NCBI GenBank assembly: GCA_021613535.1
Contig: CP075492.1
Span: 18,724,001-18,788,000, forward strand
Direction of reading: 5' to 3'
DNA: 64,000 nucleotides
From: Adineta vaga
Taxonomy: Eukaryota; Rotifera
Within the stretch, counting starts at the first letter, position 1, and each line of letters begins with the position of its first letter. A program made the translations under genes and the position numbers. The notes below the pieces were generated by a model. It searched no databases. It saw only the letters and a list, made by a program, of their open reading frames with translations, and was not told the origin of the DNA. Below are positions 41,009-52,374 of this stretch, in pieces.

Positions 41009-42323
41009 ATGGCACTCACTTTGACAAACCGTTTGCGGCAATCATTGGTTCGACTAAATCTTTTCAAAAATTCTTCGAGCGACGAACAGAGTCTTTTGAA
41101 AGAACATATTACCACTTGGACATATATATGTTCATTATTTGTATGTATACTTGCAATTATAACTCTTACTGCATTTATGATTCGAACCGTCGAGAAAACT
41201 GAATACGCACCTTCTCCTGCAAAATTTTTACAATTATCGCATAACTATCCAAATACGCTGCGTTGTCCATGCTTCAAAGCTGGTATTATGTATGACACAT
41301 TCGTCAGTACTCAAGTCAGTTTTCATCACGTTTGTTCAAGTCAGTTTATCCAACAAAAATGGATTGATATGATATTCACAAATGAAAATATTTCGTTTAA
41401 GTCAACAGATGATTTTCGTGTTACTCTTAGTTTCTTTTGGCAAATCGTTGCAGGCTTATGTGTCGCCAGCGAAAGTAGTTGGAACAATGCTGTAGCAAGT
41501 TTTCGTGCATCACACATACTCACTCCAACAGCCATGGTCGAAGACTTTATTCGAACTCAAGTGCAGACAGCGCTTAACAATCAGATTGTACTATCTCAAG
41601 CAACATTGGCTCGTAATTTACTGGCGATTCGACGTATGACAAGTGGAAATCAAATTGCGTCAGGTTTACAGACAAATTTTTATTTGCGTTATCCACCAGA
41701 AGGTTTAGGCTCGCAGCTTTCTACTATAATGACACCTCGAATGTTCAACGATTGTTCCTGTTTGAAGATCGAAGGTTGTCCGCGCCCTGCCACTTTCAAA
41801 GATAGTCACTGGGTATTTAGTCACTGTGCAAGGAATGCTAATCGATTGTTTAATGGTTGATGCTACACTCGCTTCGACATTCGAATGCTATTACAATCAG
41901 ACGTGTTTTTCTCTCTTGCATGAAGCATTACCTGTAGATATAAAGACATTGTCGAACAGTTCACTCATACATTTTTCTACACAATCAACTGTACAAATGC
42001 TTTTGGATGAATTGATGATTGATGAAAAGATAATTAATACCAGCTTCGACGTGTACTATACTCAATGCAATCCTGCTTATTGTTCTTATTCATACACACA
42101 TCGCTTTGATATTCTTTTTATTGTTACTACAATTATTGGCATCTTCGGTGGGGTTTCGTTCGTCTTACGACTCCTTGCACCTTTGATTGCCACAGTTATA
42201 CTACGTTGGAAAAATCGAGTCTTGTTAGTTGAAAATATGGCATATATAGAAGCACCACGACAACATCGACGTAAGTTAGAATTTACTTTCCCTGATTTTT
42301 TTCAAGTAAATGTAAAAGAATAA
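41009..42323 (+). pseudogene. Two-TM ectodomain protein, family M copy 1, frameshifted
   Basis: The ATG at 41009 opens MALTLTNRLRQSLVRL. One helix (TYICSLFVCILAIITLTAFM, about 37-56) is followed by a large ectodomain with CPCFKAGIMYDTF and HHVCSSQFIQQKW. The frame runs to 41860, but from about 41780-41800 the homologous sequence continues in the next frame: GMLIDCLMVDATLASTFECY, then CNPAYCSYSYTHRFD and a C-terminal helix (IVTTIIGIFGGVSFVLRLL). No GT-AG intron fits the overlap, so it is a one-base frameshift. It is the first of three tandem relatives. The conserved cysteines and sequons (YNQTC, NSS) point to a cell-surface protein; function unknown. Confidence 0.7.
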
Positions 42324-42790
42324 AATATCTACTGCATAGTAAGGACACTAGAGTCCTGCAGTTTCGACAGCAATAGAATGGAAACCGAGGCCGATCGCCG
42401 GTGAATTAATCCCATGTATGATATATAAATCTCTGCACAATAATAGAGCATGGATGTTTCTGTATTTCAGAACCTACCCATAACTTTGGGAATATAGTTA
42501 GATTGAAATTACCTCTCGTTCTAATTTAAAGAAAAGTACATGTCCTTACATTTTAAATTTATTTATGCCCATCTAAACAGCATGAAAGTTTTTTTTTGTC
42601 AGATATATAATCTTCTTGGTGGACTTCTGTTCTGTGGAGAAAGGGGCATTTCATAAGTTTATTAGTTGAATGCAAGTATTCGGATAGGATATTGGTTTTC
42701 TTCGAAAAAACATTGTTTTATGTAGATAGAATAAGTTTTCGATTCTATTTCTAGTCCATATTGTAAGGGGTCGCGTTCAATATTTACAAA
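42324..42790. other. Intergenic stretch between family M copies
   Basis: No gene or repeat recognised. The 5' end of copy 2 may extend into its right side. Confidence 0.4.
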
Positions 42791-44162
42791 ACTACGTTCA
42801 ACAAACAATTGTGTCTCTAAATCTTTTTGAAAAGCCAACACCGCGTATACCTATTAACATTTATCGTGAGCAACTTTTAACACGGGTCTTCATTCTTCTC
42901 ATCACTACTTTTTCTATCACTGTTGGCTTTTATATATTTTTTGTTGAACGAAATCAAGTGGTGACAATTACACATCCATCCCTTGCTACCTATCAACAAT
43001 TGTATAATGATCATCCAACTACATTACAATGTCCTTGTTCACAAATATCAGTTCCATACAAAGCGTTTCTCAATGTAACATTCGTTATACATCAAATATG
43101 TTCGAGTGGTCTGGTCTCACCAGTATGGTTAAACTATCTAACACTCTTTGATCCAACTCATGACCAGCATGGACAGATAACTATCGTACTCTTGATTTTC
43201 GCACGGTGGGTGCTTCGTATTTTCAACTTTTAGCTACTTTCTGTTCGATGGTTCAGATTAACATTGCCGATGCACAGCGTATATTCACTGGCACTCAATT
43301 CATTAATGATCGCGTTCTTGCTCCACCACTCTTTGCTCAACAAACTCAAGATATCATAGATTCATTTATCAACACAACACGGAACAACTTTGTACGTACA
43401 TTCGACTGGATTAACATCGCTTTTATCACCAGTCAGTTTTTCACTGGAGGAAACATTAATTGTCAGGCTTATGAAACCGATGACGATTATCTTCATGTTG
43501 AGTATACCGTATATGTACTCTATACTGAAATAACAAGCACAGGAATGTATAGTTCGGGGCCTTGTTCGTGTGGAGAGAGATATAAGGAGTGCTTTATTAT
43601 TCCTGAATTATATACAAATGCATCATATCTTAATCAATCTGGGTCGTATTTGTTCTTTAAAATGATAAACATCGGATGTACACCTTTAGGTGGATTTCTG
43701 AGTTCAAAGGGTGAGTGGTGGTACAACATCACATATCTGGAATACATTCGAGAAACTTATTCTATTGTCATTAACTCTCAATCTCCGCCCGACATAAAAT
43801 CTCTCAATGCATCAATACCCACTCACTTTGAAAATGTAACAACGATTGATTTAATTCGTGAAATGTTGTTAGAAACATCGAAAACGAACAACACACGTTT
43901 TGATCAATTCTATAACGAATGTGCACCACTCGCTTGTACATACACAAATGTTCAACGTCGTGATATTATCGAGGCATTGTTGCTTCTTATAGCTATATGT
44001 GGTGGTCTGAACAAAGGTTTCCAAATACTTGTACCGCTGTTTGGTAAACTTCTTTTGTCTTGGGTTGATTGGTGTAAAACGCGGCATATTCGGCGCGGTG
44101 AGTGCTACAATGATTACTATCTTCTTTTCTCTGGAAGACCTTACATTTTCATAACAAGCTGA
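42790..44162 (+). pseudogene. Two-TM ectodomain protein, family M copy 2, frameshifted
   Basis: Same layout as copy 1: basic N-terminus, helix LLITTFSITVGFYIFFVE, then LQCPCSQISVPYKAF and HQICSSGLVSPVWLNYL. Near 43165-43180 the frame must change to continue as TDNYRTLDFRTVGASYFQLL, which aligns with copy 1's FKSTDDFRVTLSFFWQIV. The second part carries PCSCGERYKEC, GCTPLGGFLSS, several N-glycosylation sequons, CAPLACTYTNVQRRD and the C-terminal helix (ALLLLIAICGGLNKGFQIL). No ATG is visible at the expected start: the frame begins without one near 42790, so the first codon is lost or lies in an unseen exon. Frameshift plus missing start indicate a pseudogene. Confidence 0.7.
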
Positions 44163-44388
44163 GTAAGATATGTTTGCATTCCATAGAAAATTTTCAATTA
44201 AAAAATATGCACATAGTATGTTTTGGGCGATTACAGTATCATATTTTGTAGGTATCCGAATATGATAATACGGTTTTTCTAAACAGAAAAACACCCCCTT
44301 CAGATCTTTCCATAATTTGAAAATACTTTTATCAGTAACAAATATTATTGATTTGATCTTATACGTTTTCATTCTAGTTCAACCTTCA

Positions 44389-46069
44389 ATGAGCGCTCGT
44401 CTCAAGCATCTGTTAAGCATTACTCATCGATCAATCACAAATATCAATATATATGCGACTGCAACAACTGATGAGCGCTTTACATGGCAACAACAGATGA
44501 ATACTCGAGTCTATTTAGTTCTTTATATTGGCTCTCTTAGTGTTTCTACTCTTTTATACAGCTATTGTTGAACGTACTATCAGCAAAACTTATTTAATAT
44601 CGTCGATTACGGATTATGAACAACTTGTGAATCTCCATTCAGATGATCAGCTGTCCCTTACACACATATCGATTCCTTACAGTGACTTTATCACCGAACT
44701 ACGAGTCAATACATACCATGAACTATGTACAACGACTAAGATTGCAGATATTTTGACGCTCGGTAATATAATGATTAATACTCTGAAAGAATACTTTGGA
44801 TTACTAATATAACCTATACGTAGATGAGATCAGAAACTCACTGAAACACATTGGAAACAGATCGATGTACAACAAAATATTCGATTCTTTGTAATACTAG
44901 GTTTATAAGAAAACGTTTCTCAGCATATTTGATCTAAACAAAGTTGTCTTCTGAATTAAACCATTCTATTAAAATAGTAAAAGATGTGACATTTATTGAG
45001 TAAAGGAAATATGAAAAAATAGTTAAAATATGATTTCGATAGAAAAAATCATTTGACATCGGGATATTTTTATTTGTTTTTGAGAAATCAAGACTCGATT
45101 AGAATAGACGACAAATATGCTATGAAAATGTTTAAACTTTTGACGTATCTATTATATATCTTTGTAGACGTTGTGTTCATGCCTGGTTCAAATTTTGAGA
45201 GCACAAGTAGTTTCTTATCGTGGAAGTTTTTTTTTATCGACTCTCTCGGTCTACTTTGTTCATTGGCACAAGAAAGTGTTGACAATAGTATTGACGTATT
45301 TCATGCGTCGACTTTGCTCACCAATAATCTCAAGTCTTCTGTTCAATTCATGCACGACATAAATGAGACTTTATTGCAGTTTCAAAAAAGAACACCAGCT
45401 GCATTTGCTCAAACGTTAGATCTTGTTCGTACAACTGCACAAGGAAATGCTCTCCTAGCTATGTTTTCATCAAATTGGGATTTACTCGTTGCTGAAAAAG
45501 GCCAAGGAAGAAATGCTGTGTTTCTTACTGCACCTGTCATTCATAACAATATAGAACAAAATACAAGTTGTTCATGTGCTACTTTACGAACGTGCACGAT
45601 CCCACTAGAAATCGTTGGTCTTTTTAGCACGGCTATTGCTGATGGCATGGTATTTGGTTGTTATTTGCTGGAGACAATACTCCTTTCATCAGTGGCTTGT
45701 TTCTATTCTGAAACATGCATCACCAACTTTCGAAATGCACTAGATGCGATCCCATTTTCTTCAGAAAATTTTATCAAACTCAACGATACATCGTCACGAT
45801 TCGGTATCAATGACACAATCGAGAAAATGGCTTACGAACTGTTTATAGAATCATGGACGAGTAATGTATCTTATGAAAGATTTTTCGATAGATGTTCTCC
45901 AAGTTACTGTATTTATACGTATTCTTATCGATTTGATGCACTTGAATTGTTAACTACATTTCTAAGCGTGTTTGCTGGTCTCTCTCTTGGAATTCGGTTC
46001 CTGGTTCCTCATCTCATCAACACGTTAAAAAATATTAAACACCGTTTTCGAATCACACCACTCCAATAA
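44389..46069 (+). pseudogene. Two-TM ectodomain protein, family M copy 3, frameshifted and interrupted
   Basis: The ATG at 44389 (MSARLKHLLSITHRS) starts a frame that shifts within the first helix (about 44530-44570, LVFLLFYTAIVERTI). It continues through SLTHISIPYSDFI and YHELCTTTKI, then stops at 44812. Family-like sequence resumes near 45180 (FESTSSFLSWKFFFIDSLGL) and runs open to 46069 with SCSCATLRTC, CFYSETC, CSPSYCIYTYSYRFD and the final helix (LLTTFLSVFAGLSLGIRFL). The 240-350 nt between are AT-rich and without family similarity, so they look inserted. It is the most damaged of the three copies, but its C-terminal half is the cleanest. Function unknown. Confidence 0.65.
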
Positions 46070-46224
46070 TCCTATTTATCAAAAACACATTACAGACTAT
46101 TATCTATATATATAAGCAATTCGTTTGTTCGGAAGTTCTGAGTTCTATTCAACTACCTATCGGACATTAAAGCTACACTTTTGATTTTTTGATCGCTATA
46201 TTAAATATTACATAAAATTATGAA

Positions 46225-46479
46225 TAGTGATGGCACTTTAACTTTACTTTAAAAATCAAAGTTACAGTAAAAACTTTAACTTTAATTAAAGTATAGTAAA
46301 AAACCGAAAATATTTTTAGCTCGCCCTGTTTAATTTTATATGGTTTTGGATAATAATTTTCAACTTTAAAATTCCTTTAATTAAAGTTAAAGTTTTTACT
46401 GTAACTTTAAATTTAAAGTAAAAGTAAAAGCTTTAAACTTTAAGCACTTTTTCAAAGTAAAGTTAAAGTGCCACCCCTA
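46225..46479. mobile_element. hAT-type MITE with 8-bp target duplication
   Basis: 255 bp, ends TAGTGATGGCACTTTAACTT and its inverse (TAGGGGTGGCAC read from the right). The flanking 8-bp repeat ATTATGAA is perfect (46217-46224 and 46480-46487). The 8-bp duplication and TAGGGGTG-type ends are typical of hAT elements. The interior consists of nested CTTTAACTTTA-type inverted repeats, so the whole unit can fold on itself. There is no coding capacity. Confidence 0.9.
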
Positions 46480-46672
46480 ATTATGAAACAGAATGCATGC
46501 TTAACTATTTGTTCTACTACTGTTGTTCTTGAATATGTAATGTATATTCGTATTGCTTTTGTGAACGATTGATTCTCTTTTAATTACAAATAAAAACTCG
46601 TCGGGTTTGCTTAGAAAAGGAGAACTTAAAGAAATACTGATTATATATGATCAATCAGAGGAGTAATTTAGC

Positions 46673-46735
46673 TGGAGTGTGAATGTGAGTATGGATGTGT
46701 TTATTATACTCGTTCCACATCCATACCCTCAAGAT
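46673..46735. repeat. TGTGGG-type inverted repeat
   Basis: GGAGTGTGAATGTGAGTATG left arm, spacer with TATTATACTCG, right arm CACATCCATACCCTCAAGAT. Confidence 0.75.
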
Positions 46736-46981
46736 GGAGAGCCCTTCTTACTCACGTTTCTAAGAAACGACCGAGCGGAATGTTTTCATCATCAAATTTT
46801 TATTTTAATCAAATCAAAATCAAAAGAGAGTATGATTATAAATATTAATTTCAATCCAAATCTTATAATGTACTCTATCGACACTTCCGTATACATCCAA
46901 GATTGTCATCTCCACCACAAATAAAATTTATCATTCACAATGTTTATCATAGAATCATCAAGAAGATTTTCTGATGTAATT

Positions 46982-47073
46982 AAGGATGTGGTATGGGTAT
47001 GGGTGTAAACGAGAGCAAAACAACTACTCTCACTCATACCCACATCCATACCCACACCCTATACTCACCCTCA
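46982..47073. repeat. TGTGGG-type inverted repeat, long copy
   Basis: AAGGATGTGGTATGGGTATG left arm, right arm CATACCCACATCCATACCC then CACACCCT. Arms are about 30 nt. It is 207 nt beyond the 3' end of the adenylate kinase-like gene. Confidence 0.8.
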
Positions 47074-47280
47074 GCCTCGTGAAAAACGTTAGTTTTGTGG
47101 TAGTTTTACTCACCCCCTCAAATTTTTCTACAAGATTAGATATTTATTAGTATTTTTCATACATTTGGATACTACTCAGTGAAGAAAAATAAAGGTCAAA
47201 AACAAACGAAGGCATCATTTAAAAAGAACGGTTAGTAACTAGTTAAAGAAGTCTTTCGTGCTTGCATATTAATTTTTTTG

Positions 47281-47874
47281 TTACAATTTAGACAGTTCTG
47301 TAAGTAATCGTTCAGTTACTTCTTCAGGAGATTCGGAACAGCACCGAACTTTGATAAGTTTCTTTTCTTGATCCAACTGATTGATCAAAGGAACCGTATC
47401 TTGTATGAAGATTGTATATCGACGTTCAGCAGTACCAGTATTGTCATCATAACGACAACGGTGAGCTCGACGTTCGTCGAGTTGCGACTTAGATACATCA
47501 AGATAGATAGCAGCAAAAATGCGTCGAGCAGTATTGGTTAGGATCTTATCAAGAACTGCTAGATGCGAAAAATTGCGCGGAAATCCGTCTATAATCATGC
47601 CGTTTCTATAGAGCGGTTCGTTAAATTTAGCGGTAAGGAAGGTCGTGGTCAGCTCGTTGGGAATTGTTTCTCCCGAGTCCATATATGCTGCTAATTGCTG
47701 TCCTAATGCAGTACCATTGGCCACTTCAGCACGAAAAAGGTCTCCCGGTGATAAATATGGTAGCTGCAAGGCTTTTCCTAGAATTTTACTCTGTGTACTC
47801 TTTCCCGAACACGGTGCTCCTATGAGGACAATCACGTCGTGACCAATCTTCTCTTGAATCATTTTAACGAGCAT
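47281..47874 (-). CDS. Adenylate kinase / UMP-CMP kinase-like protein
   Basis: 197 residues, intact. The P-loop is GAPCSGKST near residue 19, where family members usually have GGPGSGKGT; the Cys and the final Ser are unusual. SPGDLFRAEV and DGFPRNFSHL (near 94) match the nucleoside-monophosphate-binding blocks. The short lid region (DERRAHRCRYDDNTGTAERR) is of the AK1/UMP-CMP kinase size, not the long zinc-type lid, and supplies arginines near 130-145. The family transfers phosphate from ATP to AMP, UMP or CMP. The changed P-loop and a partly lost lid motif leave activity and specificity open. The start ATG at 47874 is followed by a second in-frame ATG four codons later. Probably cytosolic. 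Confidence 0.85.
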   Translation of the reverse strand: MLVKMIQEKIGHDVIVLIGAPCSGKSTQSKILGKALQLPYLSPGDLFRAEVANGTALGQQLAAYMDSGETIPNELTTTFLTAKFNEPLYRNGMIIDGFPRNFSHLAVLDKILTNTARRIFAAIYLDVSKSQLDERRAHRCRYDDNTGTAERRYTIFIQDTVPLINQLDQEKKLIKVRCCSESPEEVTERLLTELSKL

Positions 47875-48539
47875 ATCGCTGTTTAACTGGCGTCTTTTAG
47901 ATAATGTATGTCACTTTGAAAGTTGTACTGCGATATTCAATTCGGTCAACAGATGGTGGAAAATCAAAATATATTAACTATTCAATACAAACAAACAAAT
48001 AGTTGCGATGCAAATAGGTATGTTGAATAAAGTGAAACAAACACCGTTAAAACAGATGTATAAAAAAATGTTGATCACTTTTGTTGTTTTCACCAACGAT
48101 CCTTGAATGAAAAACAGATTAAAGTATTTTTTAATACTAATTAAAGAGAAAAACTTATGCACACAATACAGGATAATCGAATGACTTATTCTAAAACGAC
48201 GGTCGATATAGTGAACAAGTGAAAAAAAAGATGCTATACCGAATCATTTTTTTTCAAAAATCGAAACCTTTTTCGGTTTTATACCATGCTCTAAATCTTC
48301 ATTGATTTCATATGGCACTTTTTTTTTCAGTGTAAGCTGATGGTTGTTGAAGAGAGAATACAAAAGACTACGTGGATACGTCCAAAAGAGCGTCTCTTTA
48401 TGGCCTTCTAGTCTCGTGTGCTGTTGCAAAAATGTGACGATGATTTTTTTGTTTATGAATTCAGTTTGAAATAGTAAAAAAGACCACCGATTTTTTTTCA
48501 CTAGGAAACTGATTATTTTACTAAAAATATGTCAAAATA
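47875..48539. other. Intergenic stretch, nothing recognised
   Basis: AT-rich flank of the kinase gene; no gene and no repeat match found. Confidence 0.5.
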
Positions 48540-49505
48540 AATTTGGAAACCTCGGATTTAAATCTGAGGGTTATATGTACTTCAAAAAGTAATAAAAAAA
48601 CTGGAGAATCAAGTTAGTAGGTACCACACTGTAGGCGTTCTATCAAGGGGGAAAAGCGAGACTTCTACTTCGAAATACTTCACGTACTTCAGTGGTACTT
48701 CCACGTACTTCAGCCTTACTTCACTCATACTTCAAATACTTCAAAAAGTATTTGAAGTATCGCTTTTTCCACCTTGCGTTCTATCTAGTGATCATTGACT
48801 CCACTCCCAGAGTGATATAATTACTTTAGGAATCACAGAAACTGAGTTCTGATTCGTGTTCAGCTTGTAAAACTGGGTAGGAAGAGTTATTTCAGGATGT
48901 ATTTGTACTTGTATCTAGAGGGATTACGGTCATAAGTAGCTTCATGGATCTATGATAGACAGAGATATCAATATTTTCATTATAACTCTTCAGTATTAAT
49001 AGCTATCGACGAGTTCGGATGTTTTTCCATTTGATAACTCTTTTTAGTAGCTACAAAGTCGTGCATCTAAAAAGTCCCCAAATCACCAGTCATCTGAAAA
49101 ATATTTAGGCACATTGATCTCGGGAACACAGTTTTTGTGTATTTGAGATCTTTTTAGACAACTTTTAGTTACAAACCTACGATTTGATTCAACGCAAATA
49201 CCATATTCTGAATCAACCTTAAAAACTAAGTCGATTCATATATGTCTTAAATAATTCTGAGAAGAATATTTTTTTTGAAAAAAATCCCTGTACCTCCCTC
49301 ACGGATGGTCGAGTCAAGAATGACAATTTTTTCGATAACTCAGCCATTTGTTGCGGATCATTCTCATATTCAAACCCGACTGAGATATTGCCGAGACAAT
49401 TCTGTGTACAAAATTTCAGCATAATCGGATGTGGTTGTGAAGAGTTATCGTGTAAACGGTCGGACACACTGATCGATTTTAGAGTGTACTCACTTTTTGT
49501 TTAAA
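48540..49505 (-). repeat. Dispersed repeat R1, copy 2 (inverted)
   Basis: Reverse-complement relative of 21745-22515: shares GAAGAGTTATCGTGTAAACG, TTTTTTCGATAACTCAGCCA and CTATGATAGA in the expected order. It is interrupted by the 131-bp element at 48645-48775. Diverged and non-coding. Confidence 0.8.
48645..48775. mobile_element. Short TACTTC-rich MITE with 10-bp target duplication
   Basis: 131 bp between perfect copies of GCGTTCTATC (48635-48644 and 48776-48785). Ends AAGGGGGAAAAGCGAGACTT and its inverse (AAGGTGGAAAAAGCGATACT read from the right). The interior is about nine TACTTC units. A 9-10 bp duplication suggests a Mutator-like element; the superfamily is not proven. It is nested in repeat R1. 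Confidence 0.75.
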
Positions 49506-50779
49506 AATCACGCTTCCAGTGAAAAACTCAATTTGTTAGTAAAAAACTCGCTTTCCTAGTGAAAAAATAGACCTCTTGAATAAAAATAAGTTTTTGGGAA
49601 CAAACATTGAAACGTTTGGAATAGGTTCCTAGAAGAATGTGGTACTAACTTCACTTATACTACACCACGTGTGTTTTTTCATACTGAATGAGAAATTCTG
49701 TAACTTAAAAACAAAACGCTTTTACAATCTGAAATTTCTGGCTACTTTCAGTGGGAAAAACAGAAAATTATTCCTAACCTTTGAAGAAAGAACGACGGAC
49801 CGAAATCTATTCAGTCTTTTTACCAACTCGATGTCCTCTATCGATTGGCATATGAATGAAGGAACTCAGAGCGTATCAGCTAAGGCGGTTTCCTCGTTAC
49901 TATTACTATCGGTACCGAATACGATGTACTTAAGCAGAAGATCAATGCACAGTTGTGAAATAAAAAATATTTGTACTTCGAACTGTATTTAGTGCACGTC
50001 TGAACACAATTTATAACAAATCGGATTAGAACAAGCCTGTTTTGTGATTGTCGTTTACATGGAAGATAAGTTTGGATTTTATAAAACTTTCTAGAGAATC
50101 GTTTAATATCTAATAGCTTGTGAAATGTTACGTACTTATCAATAATTTGTGTGCATGGTAAGGGTAATGATTCGCGAAATATTTTGTATCGATGTGCGGA
50201 TGAATACATTTTACTCTTCCCTGGTATCATTATTTTTTCTTTTCTATCGTTCTTTTGCTTTTTCTTTCTATGATGTCATGTTTTCTTTCTTTGCTTTCTT
50301 TTCTCTTGCTTTATGACACGGTGCGTTGGATATGTTATGATGAGACACGAGGAGTGTATAACTGAGTCAAGTTCGACTGAAGGGAACGTTACAAAATTGT
50401 TTTATTAATCATAAGATACAACAGAAAGAAATTCTAAGGCGCAATTACAATTCGAACTGAAACGACACTTGCGCGTAATTGTCTGATTCAGATTGAAATT
50501 TGAATGAAATTTTGAAACCTTCTGAGGACGGCATCAGAATAAGAAAATTGGTAAAAGTTTTATCTTAATTGTAGTTCATAGTTGAGATGATAGTGTTCTA
50601 ACAAAATGACATCAAATCAAATGATAAGATATTTTCAGAAGTTCGAATTACAAACGGTGAAAGCATTCGAATGCAATAGATATGTTTATTTTCTTCTTTA
50701 TTTTAATACAGAAATTTTCGACCTTTTTCGTTGGAAAAGACGGTCATTATCAGCCAGACTAATCCACTACAGAAAAAAT
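49506..50779. other. Gene-poor stretch
   Basis: About 1.3 kb without a recognisable gene. Short open frames have low-complexity composition. A CTTT/TTTC-rich tract lies at about 50225-50310. Confidence 0.45.
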
Positions 50780-50848
50780 AAATGCGGAAACTTCGGATTT
50801 TATCCGAGAGTTATGTGTACTGCAAAAAGTGTATGGAAGAGATGGACT
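50780..50848 (-). repeat. Dispersed repeat R1, fragment 3
   Basis: Contains ATGCGGAAACTTCGGATTTT and GTGTACTGCAAAAAGTGTAT, the reverse complement of the distal end of copy 1 (about 22432-22507). Very similar over roughly 70 nt, then similarity stops. Confidence 0.75.
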
Positions 50849-51179
50849 ATCAATGAAAAACAAATTGTGAGAAAAAATTGTATAAAAAAGGAATGGTTAC
50901 ACTCCTATCGAATTGGAAAGTCTAGCTGTTGACAAAAAAAATGATCGAGACAAGCTTGAAATAATATAGGTTCTGAAGCCGGAACTGCTTTGCAGTTCCC
51001 TAGTATGAATATACTTTTTTTTCATGCCAATTCCCAAAGGAAGTTTATTCAGTAGTTTCCATTATTTTCAGACTGATACATTATCTTTACACTTTTTGCT
51101 TCTTAACTGTTTCAAGTCAGATCGATGATTTTTCTATATTTTAATTTCTCGATAAGTAAATTTTTGTTACTTTTATGTC

Positions 51180-51239
51180 AGAGCTAGGACAAACACAAGT
51201 ACGACAACTAAGAGTAAAAATGCTTTCGTCCTAGCTCTG
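51180..51239. repeat. Short inverted repeat (hairpin)
   Basis: CAGAGCTAGGAC at the left and GTCCTAGCTCTG at the right are perfect 12-bp inverted arms about 36 nt apart. Could be a tiny MITE or a stem-loop; no clear target duplication. Confidence 0.5.
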
Positions 51240-51657
51240 TTTTCTATTCTTTGTTCAGATTCAACAATAAATTATTTTAATTTATGTTACTGGATTTTTA
51301 TTGTCGTTTCTGTAATAAGATAAATCAACAGTGAATTAATAAATAAAAAAGTCCAAAATACTGCATATTCCTATCGAAATTTTGGCGTCACCTTTGAGTA
51401 AAAGTTACCCATACTTTGCTCACTGAACACTTTTTCGCTGAAAAGCTTCTGGTATATTTTTTTCCTCTTGCGCCTTTCGCTCAATGATAAGAATGCTGTC
51501 AACAAAATACTTATTGAAGGAGTTGATTTATTTTATTTGTTAAGAAATTGTTTAACTAACTAATGTTATCAATAATGTGCGTGATTTGATGGTTACAGAA
51601 ACATGCATAAAATACCCGAAAGAGATAAAATGTTAGTTCTTTCTCGAAAAAAAACGA

Positions 51658-52374
51658 TTATGCTGGAACAATTGGATTAAGATCAAGCAGGACACATTGA
51701 GGTAACTCATCCAATCGTCGATTTTTTGTTAAATATTCGTTGTCTGTTACTACTCCATCATGTTGCACTGTTCGTCCATCTCCTTTAAATAATTCATTAA
51801 GACCAATTTGATGATGTAAAAAGGCTCGAACTTGACTTAATGTTGGTTTTTCTTTCAATGCGAAAAAACGTTCATCACTCAAGAAATGTTCAGAATCCTT
51901 TCCTAAATAATAATTCTTAAGGTTATTTCCGGTGGGATCGATTTGTTCGTATGTTAAACTTTTGAGCTCATCTTTATTGGTTTTCCAAATTGTTGAATCA
52001 ATTTCTGGATAAGCACGCACCATCAACTCCAAAATATTGTCCCATGTAGCTAATTTCACTTCTTCATTAGTTTTTTCTGCTGAGCCAAATGAAAAAACGA
52101 CTAATTTAAATTTTTTGCCACTATTAAGTTGATGATGAACCCATTCCATTGAATGTCCGGAACTAATCAATAATTCCAAATGAGACTTACCAAGAAAACT
52201 ACGAAGAGTATCGTGATCCACGATCCAGGAAAGACGTTTATTTGGATCTTCCGACAAACGAACAAAATCCGTCTCTTTTTTACCTCGAGTAATACGACCA
52301 CAGATGCCTGTTAAATCGCAAGATTCTGGCAATGATTTAGAACCAGATCGAAATGCTTTAACATATTCGTCCAT
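51658..52374 (-). CDS. Unknown protein, paralogue A of a new family
   Basis: 238 residues, intact. No signal peptide or membrane segment. Alpha/beta composition with distinctive blocks: FLGKSHLELLISSGHSMEWV near 80, KKFKLVVFSFGS near 108, WDNILELM near 130, LTYEQID near 165, DERFFALKEKPTLSQVRAFL near 190, and the C-terminal DLNPIVPA. These align without gaps, in the same order, with the broken gene at 60050-60825 (FLKKSNIQALRSL, RHFRLGVF, ITFKEIED, EERFLDCEGTLEECRGFL, MNDL). No catalytic motif stands out and I know no family for it. A piece of its N-terminus occurs in inverted orientation at 52735-52790. Possibly acquired by transfer, but this is only a guess. Confidence 0.7.
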   Translation of the reverse strand: MDEYVKAFRSGSKSLPESCDLTGICGRITRGKKETDFVRLSEDPNKRLSWIVDHDTLRSFLGKSHLELLISSGHSMEWVHHQLNSGKKFKLVVFSFGSAEKTNEEVKLATWDNILELMVRAYPEIDSTIWKTNKDELKSLTYEQIDPTGNNLKNYYLGKDSEHFLSDERFFALKEKPTLSQVRAFLHHQIGLNELFKGDGRTVQHDGVVTDNEYLTKNRRLDELPQCVLLDLNPIVPA

